Part shown: positions 34,930 to 44,596 of the stretch, piece by piece
How the letters are laid out: every line of letters starts with the position of its first letter
Numbering within the stretch: the stretch's first letter is position 1
NCBI GenBank assembly: GCA_964035015.1
Contig: CAXIUP010000138.1
Span: 1-64,000 of the forward strand
Length of the DNA: 64,000 nt
From: Corallium rubrum
Lineage: Eukaryota; Cnidaria; Anthozoa; Scleralcyonacea; Coralliidae
Direction of reading: 5' to 3'
Notes under the pieces: model-generated
The model's database searches: none
What the model was told of the DNA's origin: nothing
The model's input: the letters and a program-made list of their open reading frames with translations, nothing else
Made by a program: the position numbers and the translations under genes

Positions 34930-35109
34930 AAATTATGGAAAATGGACAGGCTGCCAAATTAGAATTCTTTTATGGGCATATAAATTACCCTTATGACCTC
35001 ATTTTAAAGTAAAAATTATTTTGAATTTCACAAATGAAAACGAGTTCATAAGGGCTAATTTATATGTATATAAAAGAATTTTAATTCGGCAGCCATTTTT
35101 GAATAATTT
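34930..35109. mobile_element. foldback MITE related to 15065-15243
   Basis: Arms AAATTATGGAAAATGG...CTGCC and GGCAGCCATTTTTGAATAATTT with the shared inner arm tcttttatgggcatataaatta / taatttatatgtatataaaaga. Confidence 0.65.
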
Positions 35110-35455
35110 AACAAGCACCTCCCTCGATTAAGCAGCCTCTCAAATAAGCAGCCATTCTTTTACCCAAAATCTGAAATAGGCACCCGAGTAACTATGGAAG
35201 TCCTTTAACCCAGGCACAGACTGAGGCACTTATTCGAAGAAATGCAGTATACTGGTACAGTAACAACACAGTTGGTAATGCTGTTTCTCAAATTCATGGA
35301 TGTTTTGTATGCTGTATAGTTTGCTCAAGAGTATATACAGTAATACAAATTAGCACTCTCCCACCAGGAACACAATACGAAATTACTTTAATTTACATGC
35401 TAAATTTCTTGGTAGTGTATATATTATATAAAATAAATTTCTGTAAAAGAATTTA

Positions 35456-35804
35456 CAGTCAAACCGGGTGTTCTCTTGCAAGCTACATTGCAATATTCCC
35501 ACGCAACATTGCAATGTTCATTGAGAAGTCCCGGTGAGCAATTTGCAAACGTTTCGGGAATATTTATTTCCGAAATTCAACATTTCGCTACTACCATTTG
35601 CATGGCTGAAAATACATTAAATACAATCTGCCCACCAACAGTAATAATTTATTTTAAAGAAAGACGAATCTTTAAAGGAATCTACTGAGGAATCTTCACG
35701 AGACGTTTGCAAGTTCCTCAAGCCAAATTGACAACCAACATTGCAATATTGTGGCGCAATATTGCAAATTAAAGTTGCATGCAAGAGAACATCCAGTTTG
35801 ACTG
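35456..35804. mobile_element. TA-flanked MITE
   Basis: Inverted ends CAGTCAAACCGGGTGTTCTC and GAGAACATCCAGTTTGACTG with TA on both sides. Inside are inverted cattgcaatatt/aacattgcaat segments. Confidence 0.8.
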
Positions 35805-36004
35805 TAAAAGTTGATCTTATAAAGATTTTACTTGTACAGTACCATGTGGAACATATGGTAATATTTTATCAGTTTTAAATAACAGAACTCTGTGTTTTCA
35901 ATTGTAGAAAGTTAATATTAAAATTTAAATATAGATGAATTCCAAACTGACTTATCTATGAACATATCTGTGATACAGTACTATGTTTTATGTGCTTAAT
36001 TAGG
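35805..36004. other. 3' flank of the HECT gene, displaced by the Polinton
   Basis: Read on the minus strand this follows the original HECT stop codon. It would be the gene's 3' UTR if the Polinton at 36011-50805 were absent. No other gene seen. Confidence 0.55.
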
Positions 36005-36010
36005 CACCTC

Positions 36011-36425
36011 AGTAGTATAGGACTTGGGGGTACCGGCGCATTTTTTTTTATTTTGTCAAAAACAGCCTCAAAATGTTGGGATTCATCGGGAAAGGATGTT
36101 TGAAATGGTGAACTCTTTTTTCCCATTTTTCAAAGTATAAGCAGACCGAAAAATGGGTTTCAAAAAGTACGGAATATTTTCCCCCCTTTCAAAACACCTC
36201 ATATTGTTGGGTTTAATATAAAAAACACAACCGACCTTTTACAGGTGGCGCCACGGAAATGTGGTTAGGGCAGGTGATTCACTCAACCGTATGTGAGTTA
36301 CTCCTTTATGTGCAGGTGACAAGGGGACGGCCAATCAGCTTTTAACCCATAAATTAGAGTTTTGGTTTTAGTTTTGGTTTTGGTTTTGGTTTTGGTTTTG
36401 GTTTTGGTTTTGGTTTTGGTTTTGG
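36011..36425. repeat. Polinton left TIR
   Basis: Inverted copy of 50396-50805. Its inner edge is a (TTTTGG)n run (about 36365-36424), longer here than the three or four units in the right TIR. Confidence 0.92.
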
Positions 36426-36441
36426 GGGGTTAACGCAGAGT

Positions 36442-37028
36442 TTAGTTGGTTTCCGGTTTATGTTCAACTACTTTTGTTTTATGTTGGTACACATGTTTTC
36501 CCACAGTTACACCACCAGATAACAGTCCGAGACATGGTATATACGGTGTAATCATGGCTACAACTTTACCAACGTCACTCTTTAAAAGTTTATCTTTTTG
36601 TAGCTCGATGTCTAGCGCCTCAGAGCTTTCTACAGCGTCCAAACCACCGAGAACATTAGAGAATCTACTGATTAGCATATCAGTCAGGAATTCATTAGCT
36701 CTTTCCGTCCTTCTGGCCTCATATTCAGCGTATAGCTTATCCACAACCTTTACCGACGCTTTTCTGATGTAGCTGACTGACTGAGTTACCTCACCATCCT
36801 CTGATAATTTTATCAGTTCACTTCTCTTCTTATTGGTGTCATCGGTTGGTGGGGGTGTTGGGCTGGTTTCCTCAGTCTTTTTTAAGTCATTGACGAGCTC
36901 ATCAACGAGGTTGGGGATTTCAGTAGGTATTTCCGTTTCTAGTTCCCCAACAGATGTCTTGACTGGTTCCACAGTGGATGCCTTGATTTTTTCCCAACTC
37001 TCACCGTTTTAGTTTTCTTTTCAGCCAT
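36442..37028 (-). pseudogene. Polinton protein with hydrophobic C-terminus, unknown function
   Basis: An ATG at 37028 (MAEKKTKT) is followed by a frame change near 37000 into the long frame ending at 36442 (ELETEIPTEIPNLVDELVND, then TSPTPPPTDDTNKK, VSYIRKASVKVVDKLYAEYE, MITPYIPCLGLLSGGVTVG). Hydrophobic C-terminal segment, acidic/Pro-rich N-terminus. It lies directly after the ATPase and closes the minus-strand morphogenesis cluster next to the left TIR. No named family; probably a minor virion protein. Confidence 0.5.
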
Positions 37029-37032
37029 CTTA

Positions 37033-37639
37033 CTATAGATCAGATTTTGGGATGACCACCTTATACGCGTACGGATGTCTTAACATAATCTCAAGTCTAG
37101 CGTATTTGTTCTCTTTTAACTTTTCGGTTACCCCCATAACCTCATCACGGTCTAAACCACCCAGGTAGTCATCAGTAATAACCTTCATGTCGGTTTTGTT
37201 GGGGTTGTAGAACGTTACCAGCTTACTGATATTCTCCCTGTAGGGTTTTGATAGCTGTTAGCTGTTGTGTGATTACGATAGTTGACAGATTGTAGTGTCG
37301 AGCGCTGAAGGCTAATTTAACCAACTCACTTGTTCTGTTCTTTACGGGTTGTCCACTAGCACAATCGTCGAGGACTATCAATGTTTTGGAACCTCTGAAT
37401 ATCCTAACAATATATTCTAGTATAATTTCGACGTCGTCCTGACTACAATGCACAGCGATGAAGTCCGGGTCGGGGGTATACTTCCAGGTAGTGTAGGTTT
37501 TGTTCCAGCTGAACGTCGGACAGAGCAGAACGGTGTAGTCGAAGAACCCGAAGTATTCATCTTCTAACATCTTCAGAAGATACCAGGTTTTCCCACAGGC
37601 CGTCATACCAACGATCAACATATTGAGCGGGTGATCCAT
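37033..37639 (-). pseudogene. Polinton genome-packaging ATPase (FtsK/A32-like), one frameshift
   Basis: Walker A MLIVGMTACGKTW near the N-terminus, Walker B KTLIVLDDC, and a sensor-like VITQQLTAI. After that the frame shifts (near 37240) and continues as SKPYRENISKLVTFYNPNKT, DDYLGGLDRDEV and LRHPYAYKVV to the TAG at 37033. About 200 residues, the usual length for the family. The ATPase drives DNA into preformed capsids in related viruses. It is immediately downstream of MCP, as in other Polintons. The break could be real or a sequencing indel. Confidence 0.88.
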
Positions 37640-38880
37640 TTAATACTGAATTGATTTTAGGTTTTTGTTTACCATGTTTACCAAACCATCACTCAGCACA
37701 AAGATCCGACAGACTACGTCAGCAACGGTCGCCTTTTTGGTAATCTCAATCAGGACCCCAGACTGTGTGTTAACAATTCTTTTCCCAGTCCCAACACTAT
37801 CACGATCCTCAATACTTCTCAAGTCAATCGCCAGAGCGAAACCGTCCTTGTAGAACTTTTGGATTGTCATAAACTGATCCGTGTTTTCCTTCCCACCAAA
37901 CAGTCTTTTAGCCTCATCATAGAATCGACTCTTTGGGATCCCTTGGCTGAAGACAGCGTTGGGTACACCCTCAATTGTTAGTTTAACACTTTCAATGTTT
38001 GGATAGACGTATTCCTCACTATCAGTCCGGGTTTTATTTGTGAACATCATCACGATTCCTCTCATAGACTTTCGTGGAAGGTTAATGTGTTCGTTGATCA
38101 GGGTTGATCCAGCCGCCCATTCGGTTGACTTCATCAGCGTGATGTGTTCGTAGGACAACGATCGGCCAAGCTGTGTACAGCGACGTTATTTCACTGGCGA
38201 TGTCGGTGTTATCAATCGTCTCATACTCCAGTTCGAGGTTTTCTAATGTGTACCCGTCAACAGATTCACTTGACTGGGCCACCATAACGTCAGAGGCTTT
38301 CGGTAGGCTAATGACGTAGCGGAAGTTGTTGTACATTTCAAAGGGAGCATGGAGTCCATGATCCTCGAGGATTTTATCCAATCTCACCCTTAGTTTTGTT
38401 CCGTGGATTGTGAGCATCAAAGCGTCAGCTACCTTATCAGCGTCCCCAGAGGAAGCCCCACTATCGTCCTTAGACATCAGCTTTCTCAAGTTCTCTGGAC
38501 CAATTCCATATCCAACCATCTGATCTCATACTTTTCGATAGCCAGAGATCCCTGTACACACCGAAAACACTTTCACCTGTGTTGTCGTAAACAGTTTCAC
38601 CAGCTAGCTTGACGACCAGCCTCTCGACCAGAAGCCTGGAGAGATTGTTTAGGAACCACGACTTGGTGTTTATGTTCTTGAAGTCGAACAGTAAGTGAAA
38701 ACTACCCGGGACCAAACAGCTATCAGGTTTTAGCTTTGGTATGTTGATGTAGAGGTCCTCACCAGGGTTGACTTTGTTGGGGTTCATAGTGATCGTATGT
38801 CTTGTTCTACTTCCCTTGATCTCCGACATCCTCGCCCGTCTGAATCCAGGTAACAGCTCTGTCTGACTTCTGTTGGTCAT
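37640..38880 (-). pseudogene. Polinton major capsid protein (double jelly-roll), two frameshifts
   Basis: Three consecutive frames: 38880-about 38515 (TMNPNKVNPGEDLYINIPK, LLVERLVVKLAGETVYDN), about 38519-38130 (MVGYGIGPENL, KLRVRLDKILEDHGLHAPF, LENLELEYETI) and 38158-37640 (NLPRKSMRGIVMMF, GFALAIDLRSIEDRDSVGTG, LSDGLVNMVNKNLKSIQY). The blocks follow the known order of Polinton MCPs and total the expected length of about 410 residues. The ATG overlaps the stop of the upstream gene by 4 bases (ATGA). Breaks are near 38500 and 38130. Confidence 0.9.
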
Positions 38881-40112
38881 ATACTACATAACAGATTATA
38901 TTTTCTGTTTTTCCAGTAGTCATACAATAACCACGCCATAGCTATGGCTAAAACCCACAGATTGTTGGCTAACCTTGCTATTCCTTTTGCTCCCCAAGTC
39001 AGAACCTGTGCTACTAAGCTGAATAGTGGTGCCAACAGAGGTCCCAGCTTCTTACCCAGGTTAGCGAGTGCCTTAGCGAAACCACCAACGGCTTTTGCTC
39101 CCCCCGCGACAACCTTTCTAGCGGCAACAACTATTGTGGTTACAATCCCAGCTATGGTGATGGCTATAGCAGATAGACCAACCATATTTTTTTTAGCCCA
39201 CCTCTTAAAACGTTCCAACCTATTTAGGTCATTGTTTCTCACCTCATTCTCTAAGATAGACACAGCTTCCGTGTACTTAGGTCTCTCACCAATCCTAATT
39301 CTTATGCTGTCTGCCTTTAGTTCCGCTATCTCTCTGACGCTTTTGTAGAACTGTTCCTTAACAGGGTCGACCTCTCTTAGTGCTTCTAATCTGTAGTGAT
39401 CGACTTGTCTCTCAAGAGCTTCAATCTTTACCATATCCGTACCTTGTGGGTGGAGTATCCCAGAGAGTTCTCTTACTACCTGCTCGGGTATGTGTATTTC
39501 TCTCGCCTGCTCTCGTAGATTTTCTACTCTTTCCTCAATCCGATCGCTGATCACTAAGTTGGTTCGTGAGGTGATGTCATCCTCCACTTCCTGAGAGGTT
39601 GTAGGGTCGTCTCTGGTCCTTCTGAGATTTTCAGTTTTAGCCCTTTCTGACAGCTCATTAAACTCATTAATAATCCTAATATATTTTTGGTTTGTACTGA
39701 GCCTGGTTTTATTACCCTCACGTACCAAAACTTTCACACCCTTATACATCATCCCACCGTCGATAATACCACTTTTGTTACGGCTAATCGAAGACTGCAG
39801 TAACAGTTCCTCAGAAGCCTCACCAGCATTCTCATCTATATCTGTATCTCTCCATTTTTCCCACTCTCTGAGCACCTCTTTTCTTTTACTTATGATAGAT
39901 TCATCTACCATTCGCTCGTCACCGCTGCTGTTGATTCTGTTTGTGACATTGTTTGTATCATTTGTTGTACCGACTGTGATTATGGGGGGATCCGTATCGG
40001 GTGGTATAAATCTCTGGTTTGTGTTGAAGCTGGTTGCGTCAGTATCCTCCCCAGCGTCTGCCCACCCTTCATCGAAATCATTCATTTCAATATCAGCTCC
40101 TCCCTCAGCCAT
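38877..40112 (-). CDS. Polinton protein with C-terminal amphipathic/hydrophobic region
   Basis: 411 intact codons. An acidic N-terminus (EMNDFDEGWADAGEDTDA) is followed by a long charged helical middle (RTNLVISDRIEERVENLREQ...). The C-terminal third has repeated hydrophobic segments: AIAITIAGIVTTIVVAARKV, a Gly/Ala/Lys-rich amphipathic stretch, and LWVLAIAMAWLLYDYW. Position between penton and MCP, and the membrane-active tail, suggest a virion protein that helps membrane passage or capsid maturation. That role is inferred, not shown. It is preceded by GGTTAGTGTATAATGG. Confidence 0.65.
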   Translation of the reverse strand: MAEGGADIEMNDFDEGWADAGEDTDATSFNTNQRFIPPDTDPPIITVGTTNDTNNVTNRINSSGDERMVDESIISKRKEVLREWEKWRDTDIDENAGEASEELLLQSSISRNKSGIIDGGMMYKGVKVLVREGNKTRLSTNQKYIRIINEFNELSERAKTENLRRTRDDPTTSQEVEDDITSRTNLVISDRIEERVENLREQAREIHIPEQVVRELSGILHPQGTDMVKIEALERQVDHYRLEALREVDPVKEQFYKSVREIAELKADSIRIRIGERPKYTEAVSILENEVRNNDLNRLERFKRWAKKNMVGLSAIAITIAGIVTTIVVAARKVVAGGAKAVGGFAKALANLGKKLGPLLAPLFSLVAQVLTWGAKGIARLANNLWVLAIAMAWLLYDYWKNRKYNLLCSI

Positions 40113-40118
40113 TATACA

Positions 40119-40808
40119 CTAACCTATGTACAGTTCAAGCAGAACAGATCCAATCCCAACCGGTCGACCTACTGACTGATCATTGTTTCCGCGAACCCTA
40201 AAGGTCATCTTACTATAAACACCCTTACGCATCTCAGCTTTCGACTCAATGTCTGTGTAGTGCTGTACACTTCCTTTCAAACTCTGCTCAGAGGTTATCG
40301 GAAGAGTGCCAATCAGATTACTCCTCCTCCCATTGTCCAGACTTTTCTCACTCTCAACAGCGTCACACGAGATCCTGACATACCTCAACCCTCTGTTGAT
40401 GTCCACCTGGTTTGGACTGTTAGTCCACCCACCACCAGCAGCAGTTATCACATCACTCTCACCAAACCCCAAAAGAAGACCCATCTTTCCGAGTTTTAGC
40501 TTTTCAGACGTTTTTACTTTAGAAGTTCCGTTGTAAACATTCTTTCCAAACTCAACCGTCCCACCACACCCCTCGGCTAGAGTCCTAACGAACGTTTCCA
40601 ACGCGTCAAAGTCCAGATAACTTTCAATAGAGGGCGACTTCATATCACCAAACCACACCGAGTCGTTCAGACCTGACACCATGTTGTTATAGTTCCAGTA
40701 TACCGTCGCTTTCTTCAGCATTATTTGTGGTCTTAGACCTGTCACCATGATAGGTTGTTCGAAGTAGACAGTCTTCTCACCGTTCTCAATGAATAATGTT
40801 AACCTCAT
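40119..40808 (-). CDS. Polinton minor capsid (penton) protein
   Basis: 229 intact codons. Typical blocks: an N-terminal beta region (VYFEQPIMVTGLRP, KKATVYWNYNN), MGLLLGFGESDV, NQVDINRGLRYVRISCD, SNLIGTLPITSEQ, YTDIESKAEMRKGVYSKM, and the terminal GSVLLELYIG. Polinton pentons are single jelly-roll proteins that fill the five-fold vertices. It lies directly upstream of the membrane-active protein and MCP. Length and motif order are normal. Confidence 0.85.
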   Translation of the reverse strand: MRLTLFIENGEKTVYFEQPIMVTGLRPQIMLKKATVYWNYNNMVSGLNDSVWFGDMKSPSIESYLDFDALETFVRTLAEGCGGTVEFGKNVYNGTSKVKTSEKLKLGKMGLLLGFGESDVITAAGGGWTNSPNQVDINRGLRYVRISCDAVESEKSLDNGRRSNLIGTLPITSEQSLKGSVQHYTDIESKAEMRKGVYSKMTFRVRGNNDQSVGRPVGIGSVLLELYIG

Positions 40809-40822
40809 TACCCGAGTATATA

Positions 40823-41042
40823 TTAACCCAGATTTTGTACGTCACTTTCAGGTATCCATGAGTTGTGCTTGTTGTCATAACCCAACCACTTGACCAACAC
40901 CATCTTCCTTCCAGCGACTCTCTTACTCCTCAATACCTTCTCAATCCTATAAACGTCATCCTTCTTATCCACCGGCGACAGCTCTTCCTCATAGAACTTT
41001 CCGATAATCGACTCACCCTCAGCGTCCTATATCTCGTAAACG
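40823..41042 (-). pseudogene. Polinton integrase C-terminal remnant (chromodomain)
   Basis: The minus-strand frame from about 41042 reads GDPNVYEI, a TAG at 41029-41027, EGESIIGKFYEEEL, then a chromodomain: DVYRIEKVLRSKRVAG, MVLVKWLGYDNKHNSWIPES. It stops at 40823. In complete Polintons this follows a zinc finger and a DDE core. Here the upstream sequence is occupied by a plus-strand gene and no core is present anywhere in the element. The integrase is therefore reduced to its targeting tail, with a stop inside it. Confidence 0.8.
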
Positions 41043-41043
41043 T

Positions 41044-42230
41044 TTGGATCACCACAGATTTCCGAAGATATGGCTCGGTGGTGGTACGGTACAGAAGATT
41101 CAGGGTAAACGGCACTGGAAGAGGGACATTGAGGGGGGATACAACTTTTCAAAGTTTACGTATCTGTCAGACAACGCTATAGACTACGACCTTAACAATT
41201 TCAGGATTTATGTTAACGGTGAGGACTTTTTTATGGCAAAATTACCAGTTCTGAACCCAGGTAGTCGGACGGACATCGCGGTATGGTGGAATGACAATGA
41301 ACCTTATTACCAGCTTATTTTCGCTGTCTATCTCAGTTCATACTGCTGTGGCGTTGGGGTAGAACACCTAAAATTCTCAGAAGATGTATATCCAGTGGTT
41401 ACCAGTATCATGCGTTTTCACCTTTATTTTACCACGCGGCGTATACTAAGACGTCTCATAACGGAAAAGAGGAGTGACCTAATGAGGGAGTTTGGCGTTG
41501 GGCATGATGTGATTGACAACATGGCGAACGTGCCTAGAGAAAAAAAGTTCCTGATTAATCCTCACTCTGGTTTCAAACACAACCGTCCATTCCATGAGTG
41601 GATGTGTCGTCTCAATAGCGATTATAAGACACACTCAGAAGGTTCATCCCTTTACGGACAAATGGTTTTACCAGGGTAGGTCTGCAGTATCTGAATGAGT
41701 CTATCGAGGCTTATGTTTACGCCGTTCTTGGTTCACAGGCTAAAAAAAGGATCAGCATTGTTAACAAAGGTGCTGGCAGTCTCGAGACACAGCAAGAGTT
41801 TAGAGTCCTTGTAGAGGATGCTATCGTTAACTATTCCGTTAGTACTTGGATTCTGAATATGAACAGGGCAATATCAGACACTAACGTCACCCAGAACCTA
41901 GCCATAAGTCCTGACACGTGGTTAGTACCAGGCTCATTGACGATACTGAAGGAGAAGATTATAGGATACAACAACTTACTCAGACGTGCGTCGAAAGGTA
42001 TGAAGTTTGGTATTAATTCTGAAGTCAACTACCAGGGTGTTCACAAACAATCAAAGAAGCTACACCAAGAAAACGGTCCACACTTGGAAACACTAGACGA
42101 CAACCCTGACAAACCAACCGTCCGTACATCTGATAAACCAACCGTCCGTACACCTGATAGACAACCAAAGCCGGATAATGAGTTGGGAATCCTATTGGTT
42201 CTAACAGCTGTGTCTGGGTATAGTATATGA
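41044..42230 (+). pseudogene. Polinton protein of unknown function, about 390 aa, frameshifted
   Basis: Two plus-strand frames: 41044-41679 (KRHWKRDIEGGYNFSKFTYL, AIDYDLNNFRIYVNGEDFF, RRLITEKRSDLMREFGVG) and about 41680-42230 (LQYLNESIEAYVYAVLGSQA, YSVSTWILNMNRAISDTNVT, a short DKPTVRT repeat, terminal hydrophobic GILLVLTAVSGYSI). They join near 41675. A real ATG may be 41073 with a further shift near 41100. No family recognised. The stop overlaps the next ATG (ATGA at 42227). Confidence 0.5.
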
Positions 42231-43015
42231 GTCTGTTTTATGGTTACAACAGACCAATCACTAATAAACAACTCAACGATAAACTGAAAGCTCACATGAA
42301 GGCCCATGACCACAGAGTTATCTTCGACTTGAATGTAACCAGAGCCAGTAAGAACGCGATCTCCAAACTCCCTCCCTTTGTTGATTACATAGAAGACAGG
42401 GACGGTGAGACCAGGATCAGCTCAACCATGTTTTGGAGACCTACTAGTATCAACCCACAGCTAAACACTGCTGGCGACCACCACTTCCTTTACCCTGAGA
42501 CGACGGTAAGAACGGCCTTCCACGCTAATGTACCCAGACTCATGTTCACCGATGTCTCAATTTTCATTGTGGTGAAGAGGAACAGCGTAAGACCTAAGGC
42601 GAATGTTTGGGAGGTAATCATTACCAATGACAGTGTTAACGAAGGTAAAATCCTTGGGTTTAAAGCTGGGGTGAATAACAGACTGGTTTTCGGTGGGATG
42701 ACACCATCTAGGCTCCGCGGGTGTACGATTCCAGCGAAGTTCATTGGAAAGAAGATCCTGGTATCCATTCACTGGCTATCTGGGCTTAGAGTGTCACACG
42801 TTAGGATAAATGGTGAAATACTAAAAGACTCATACTCTATCTGTGACATCGGACAGATAGGGAAACCTTATCTGGATGTGTTTGGGGTAAACAGCTTAAA
42901 AAGTTTTTATTCAGACATTAACTTTTACGGTATGAAGATTGTAGAGGGTCGTCTGGGGGAACCCGAGATCGGGAGGATCTGTAAAGAGACCATGGTTGAA
43001 TATGTCTGTAATTAG
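42227..43015 (+). CDS. Polinton beta-rich protein, possibly concanavalin/LamG-like
   Basis: 262 intact codons. The N-terminus is MSLFYGYNRPITNKQLNDKL. The C-terminal half is beta-rich: KILVSIHWLSGLRVSHVRIN, then LDVFGVNSLKSFYSDINFYG, MKIVEGRLGEPEIGRIC. The last pattern (FYG.kIveg.L...EI) resembles the end of concanavalin-A-like lectin/LamG domains, which would suit a surface attachment protein. This is a pattern-based suggestion only. The start overlaps the upstream stop, and TATAGTATATG precedes it. Confidence 0.5.
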   Translation: MSLFYGYNRPITNKQLNDKLKAHMKAHDHRVIFDLNVTRASKNAISKLPPFVDYIEDRDGETRISSTMFWRPTSINPQLNTAGDHHFLYPETTVRTAFHANVPRLMFTDVSIFIVVKRNSVRPKANVWEVIITNDSVNEGKILGFKAGVNNRLVFGGMTPSRLRGCTIPAKFIGKKILVSIHWLSGLRVSHVRINGEILKDSYSICDIGQIGKPYLDVFGVNSLKSFYSDINFYGMKIVEGRLGEPEIGRICKETMVEYVCN

Positions 43016-43491
43016 AATGAAGAAAAAAAGCGTTATCAGCTTCAACCACATTGGTAAAAACCTCCAATCGGCTGAAGTAGACAAACTGCAGAGACTTTAT
43101 TCGTATTATCATAAGCTAGCGACTTGTTACAAGTGGAAACACTCGGTTGAAGAGATTGAAAATGATCCTCGAGACGGTCAGTATTGGATTGACTGTGATT
43201 GGGGGAATAGCCGGTGGTGTTACAGCTAACCCACTGATCCTCGGAACTATAGCCGGTCCTGGCGTCCTGATTCAGGGATATATGACCAAATCGGGGATGC
43301 CTGGCAGACTGGAGAACTGTGAATTCGCTCATATCAACTACCACAAGGTTCTAACACAAATCAGAAGCTTCCTACGTGGGGCTTCCTACGATGAGAGTGT
43401 CTTCCTATCCGACGTCCATGTACTCGACGACATTGTGACTGAGGTCTGTCCACATTTCGACAGTATGATCACACGGTATCACAGGACCTAG
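43003..43491 (+). pseudogene. Polinton small membrane protein, one frameshift
   Basis: The ATG at 43003 opens a frame (IGKNLQSAEVDKLQRLYSYY, HKLATCYKWKH) that must shift near 43150 into MILETVSIGLTVIGGIAGGV, GVLIQGYMTKSG, CEFAHINYHKVLTQIRSFL and HVLDDIVTEVC, stopping at 43491. Helical, with one Gly-rich transmembrane hairpin in the middle. Similar helix-TM-helix proteins recur in animal Polintons, by my recollection of the family. The end overlaps the antisense kinase gene by 87 bases. Confidence 0.55.
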
Positions 43492-44211
43492 ACTCACCTG
43501 AGCCTGCAGGGCCAGGCTAACGGTTCTGACTATCTCTGGTATGTAAACGTCTCGGTCACCCACACGAGCCATCCAACCGTGAAATCCGTTACGGATCCCA
43601 TTGAGGGTACTGACTACCTCCGATTCATCCGGACCGAAGTCTTCCCAGTCGAGGGTAATCACCTTAGTTCCCTTAAGGGTTATGTCTTCAGTCATTTCTT
43701 TCATATACCTTTGTATACACCTGAGGTAATCCTTAGTTACACCGGCTTCACATTTCCGACCTCTCCTGAGCATTCGGTTATGACAGGTGTCAACCGAGGC
43801 TTCTAGGAATAGTAGGGCATCAGGGGTTGGGAGTAGATTGTTTAGTGAGTGGAAGACCTGGGAATACTCAGAGAACTGTTTGTTGGTTATCCACCCATTA
43901 CGCCAACAGTTCTTAGTAAAAACCAGACAGCTATGATGTGTTCGCTCCATAATCACATTCTCCCCCTCGTTGATTAACCCCAGAGCTTTCAGGTAGGCGT
44001 CGATTCTCTCACCGAGGAACCAGGTCTCCATCTCATACGTCCAGGTCTTAGGGTCAGCGTAAAATCTTTCTAGGTATGAATTGTCTTCAACTGGCTCTTC
44101 GATGAGATGGTAACCATTTCTCCTAGTGAATGGCTTCACGAACGTTGTCTTCCCCACACCAATGTTTCCGTCTAGGGTGATCAGTCGGACACCGAACTTT
44201 GGGTTGGTCAT
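43405..44211 (-). CDS. deoxynucleoside kinase (dNK/TK2/dCK-like)
   Basis: 268 codons, intact. P-loop ITLDGNIGVGKTTF at the N-terminus, EEPVEDN (substrate region), the ERT motif in VIMERTHHSCLVF (ERS in relatives), then FLEASVDTCHNRMLRRGRKC, a basic lid region as in the dNK family. It would phosphorylate deoxynucleosides to feed dNTP pools for replication, a common viral accessory function. It is the only minus-strand gene in the plus-strand cluster, which suggests separate acquisition. The last 35 codons overlap the convergent membrane gene, so the functional end could be earlier. Confidence 0.85.
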   Translation of the reverse strand: MTNPKFGVRLITLDGNIGVGKTTFVKPFTRRNGYHLIEEPVEDNSYLERFYADPKTWTYEMETWFLGERIDAYLKALGLINEGENVIMERTHHSCLVFTKNCWRNGWITNKQFSEYSQVFHSLNNLLPTPDALLFLEASVDTCHNRMLRRGRKCEAGVTKDYLRCIQRYMKEMTEDITLKGTKVITLDWEDFGPDESEVVSTLNGIRNGFHGWMARVGDRDVYIPEIVRTVSLALQAQVSLGPVIPCDHTVEMWTDLSHNVVEYMDVG

Positions 44212-44254
44212 TACTCGAGGTTCATGGTATAGACTTAGACCTCCTGTATTTTAT

Positions 44255-44584
44255 ATGAAGATTCCAAAGAGACTCAGACGACCCATACTGATTATCTTCC
44301 ACGCCCTCAGAAGAGCTATCGGGGTGATGAGACATTGTGTTAGGAGAAACCGTAGGAGAAACCGTAGGGGAGAGTACTACGTGATTGAATCTGTTGTCAT
44401 CTGGCCGACAGTCTCAGATCCCCCACAGACGACCCCAGAGATCCCTACAGACTCCCCACAGACGACCCCAGAGATTCCTACAGACTCCCCACAGACGATC
44501 TCGGAGATTCCTACAGATGACCTCACAGATTCCCTAAAGACGATTTCAGAGATTCCTACAGACCACCTCACAGATGAAACATAG
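44255..44584 (+). CDS. Polinton small basic protein with TPEIPTD repeats
   Basis: 110 codons from the ATG at 44255 (MKIPKRLRRPILIIFHALRR), then an Arg-rich stretch (RRNRRRNRRG) and four or five copies of PQTTPEIPTDS-type repeats to the C-terminus. The DNA is tandemly repeated (cccagagatccctacagac units). An upstream extension to 44126 is antisense to the kinase start and less likely. A basic, repeat-tailed virion or DNA-condensing protein is possible. Function is unknown. Confidence 0.5.
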   Translation: MKIPKRLRRPILIIFHALRRAIGVMRHCVRRNRRRNRRGEYYVIESVVIWPTVSDPPQTTPEIPTDSPQTTPEIPTDSPQTISEIPTDDLTDSLKTISEIPTDHLTDET

Positions 44585-44596
44585 ATTAGTGTATAG

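Noticed and set aside
36365..36424. (TTTTGG)n as an interstitial telomere
   Set aside because: It lies inside the Polinton TIR and recurs, inverted, at the other end.
38944..40536. Plus-strand frames of 76-134 codons opposite the Polinton capsid genes
   Set aside because: They are antisense to intact genes with recognised motifs; codon pattern explains them.
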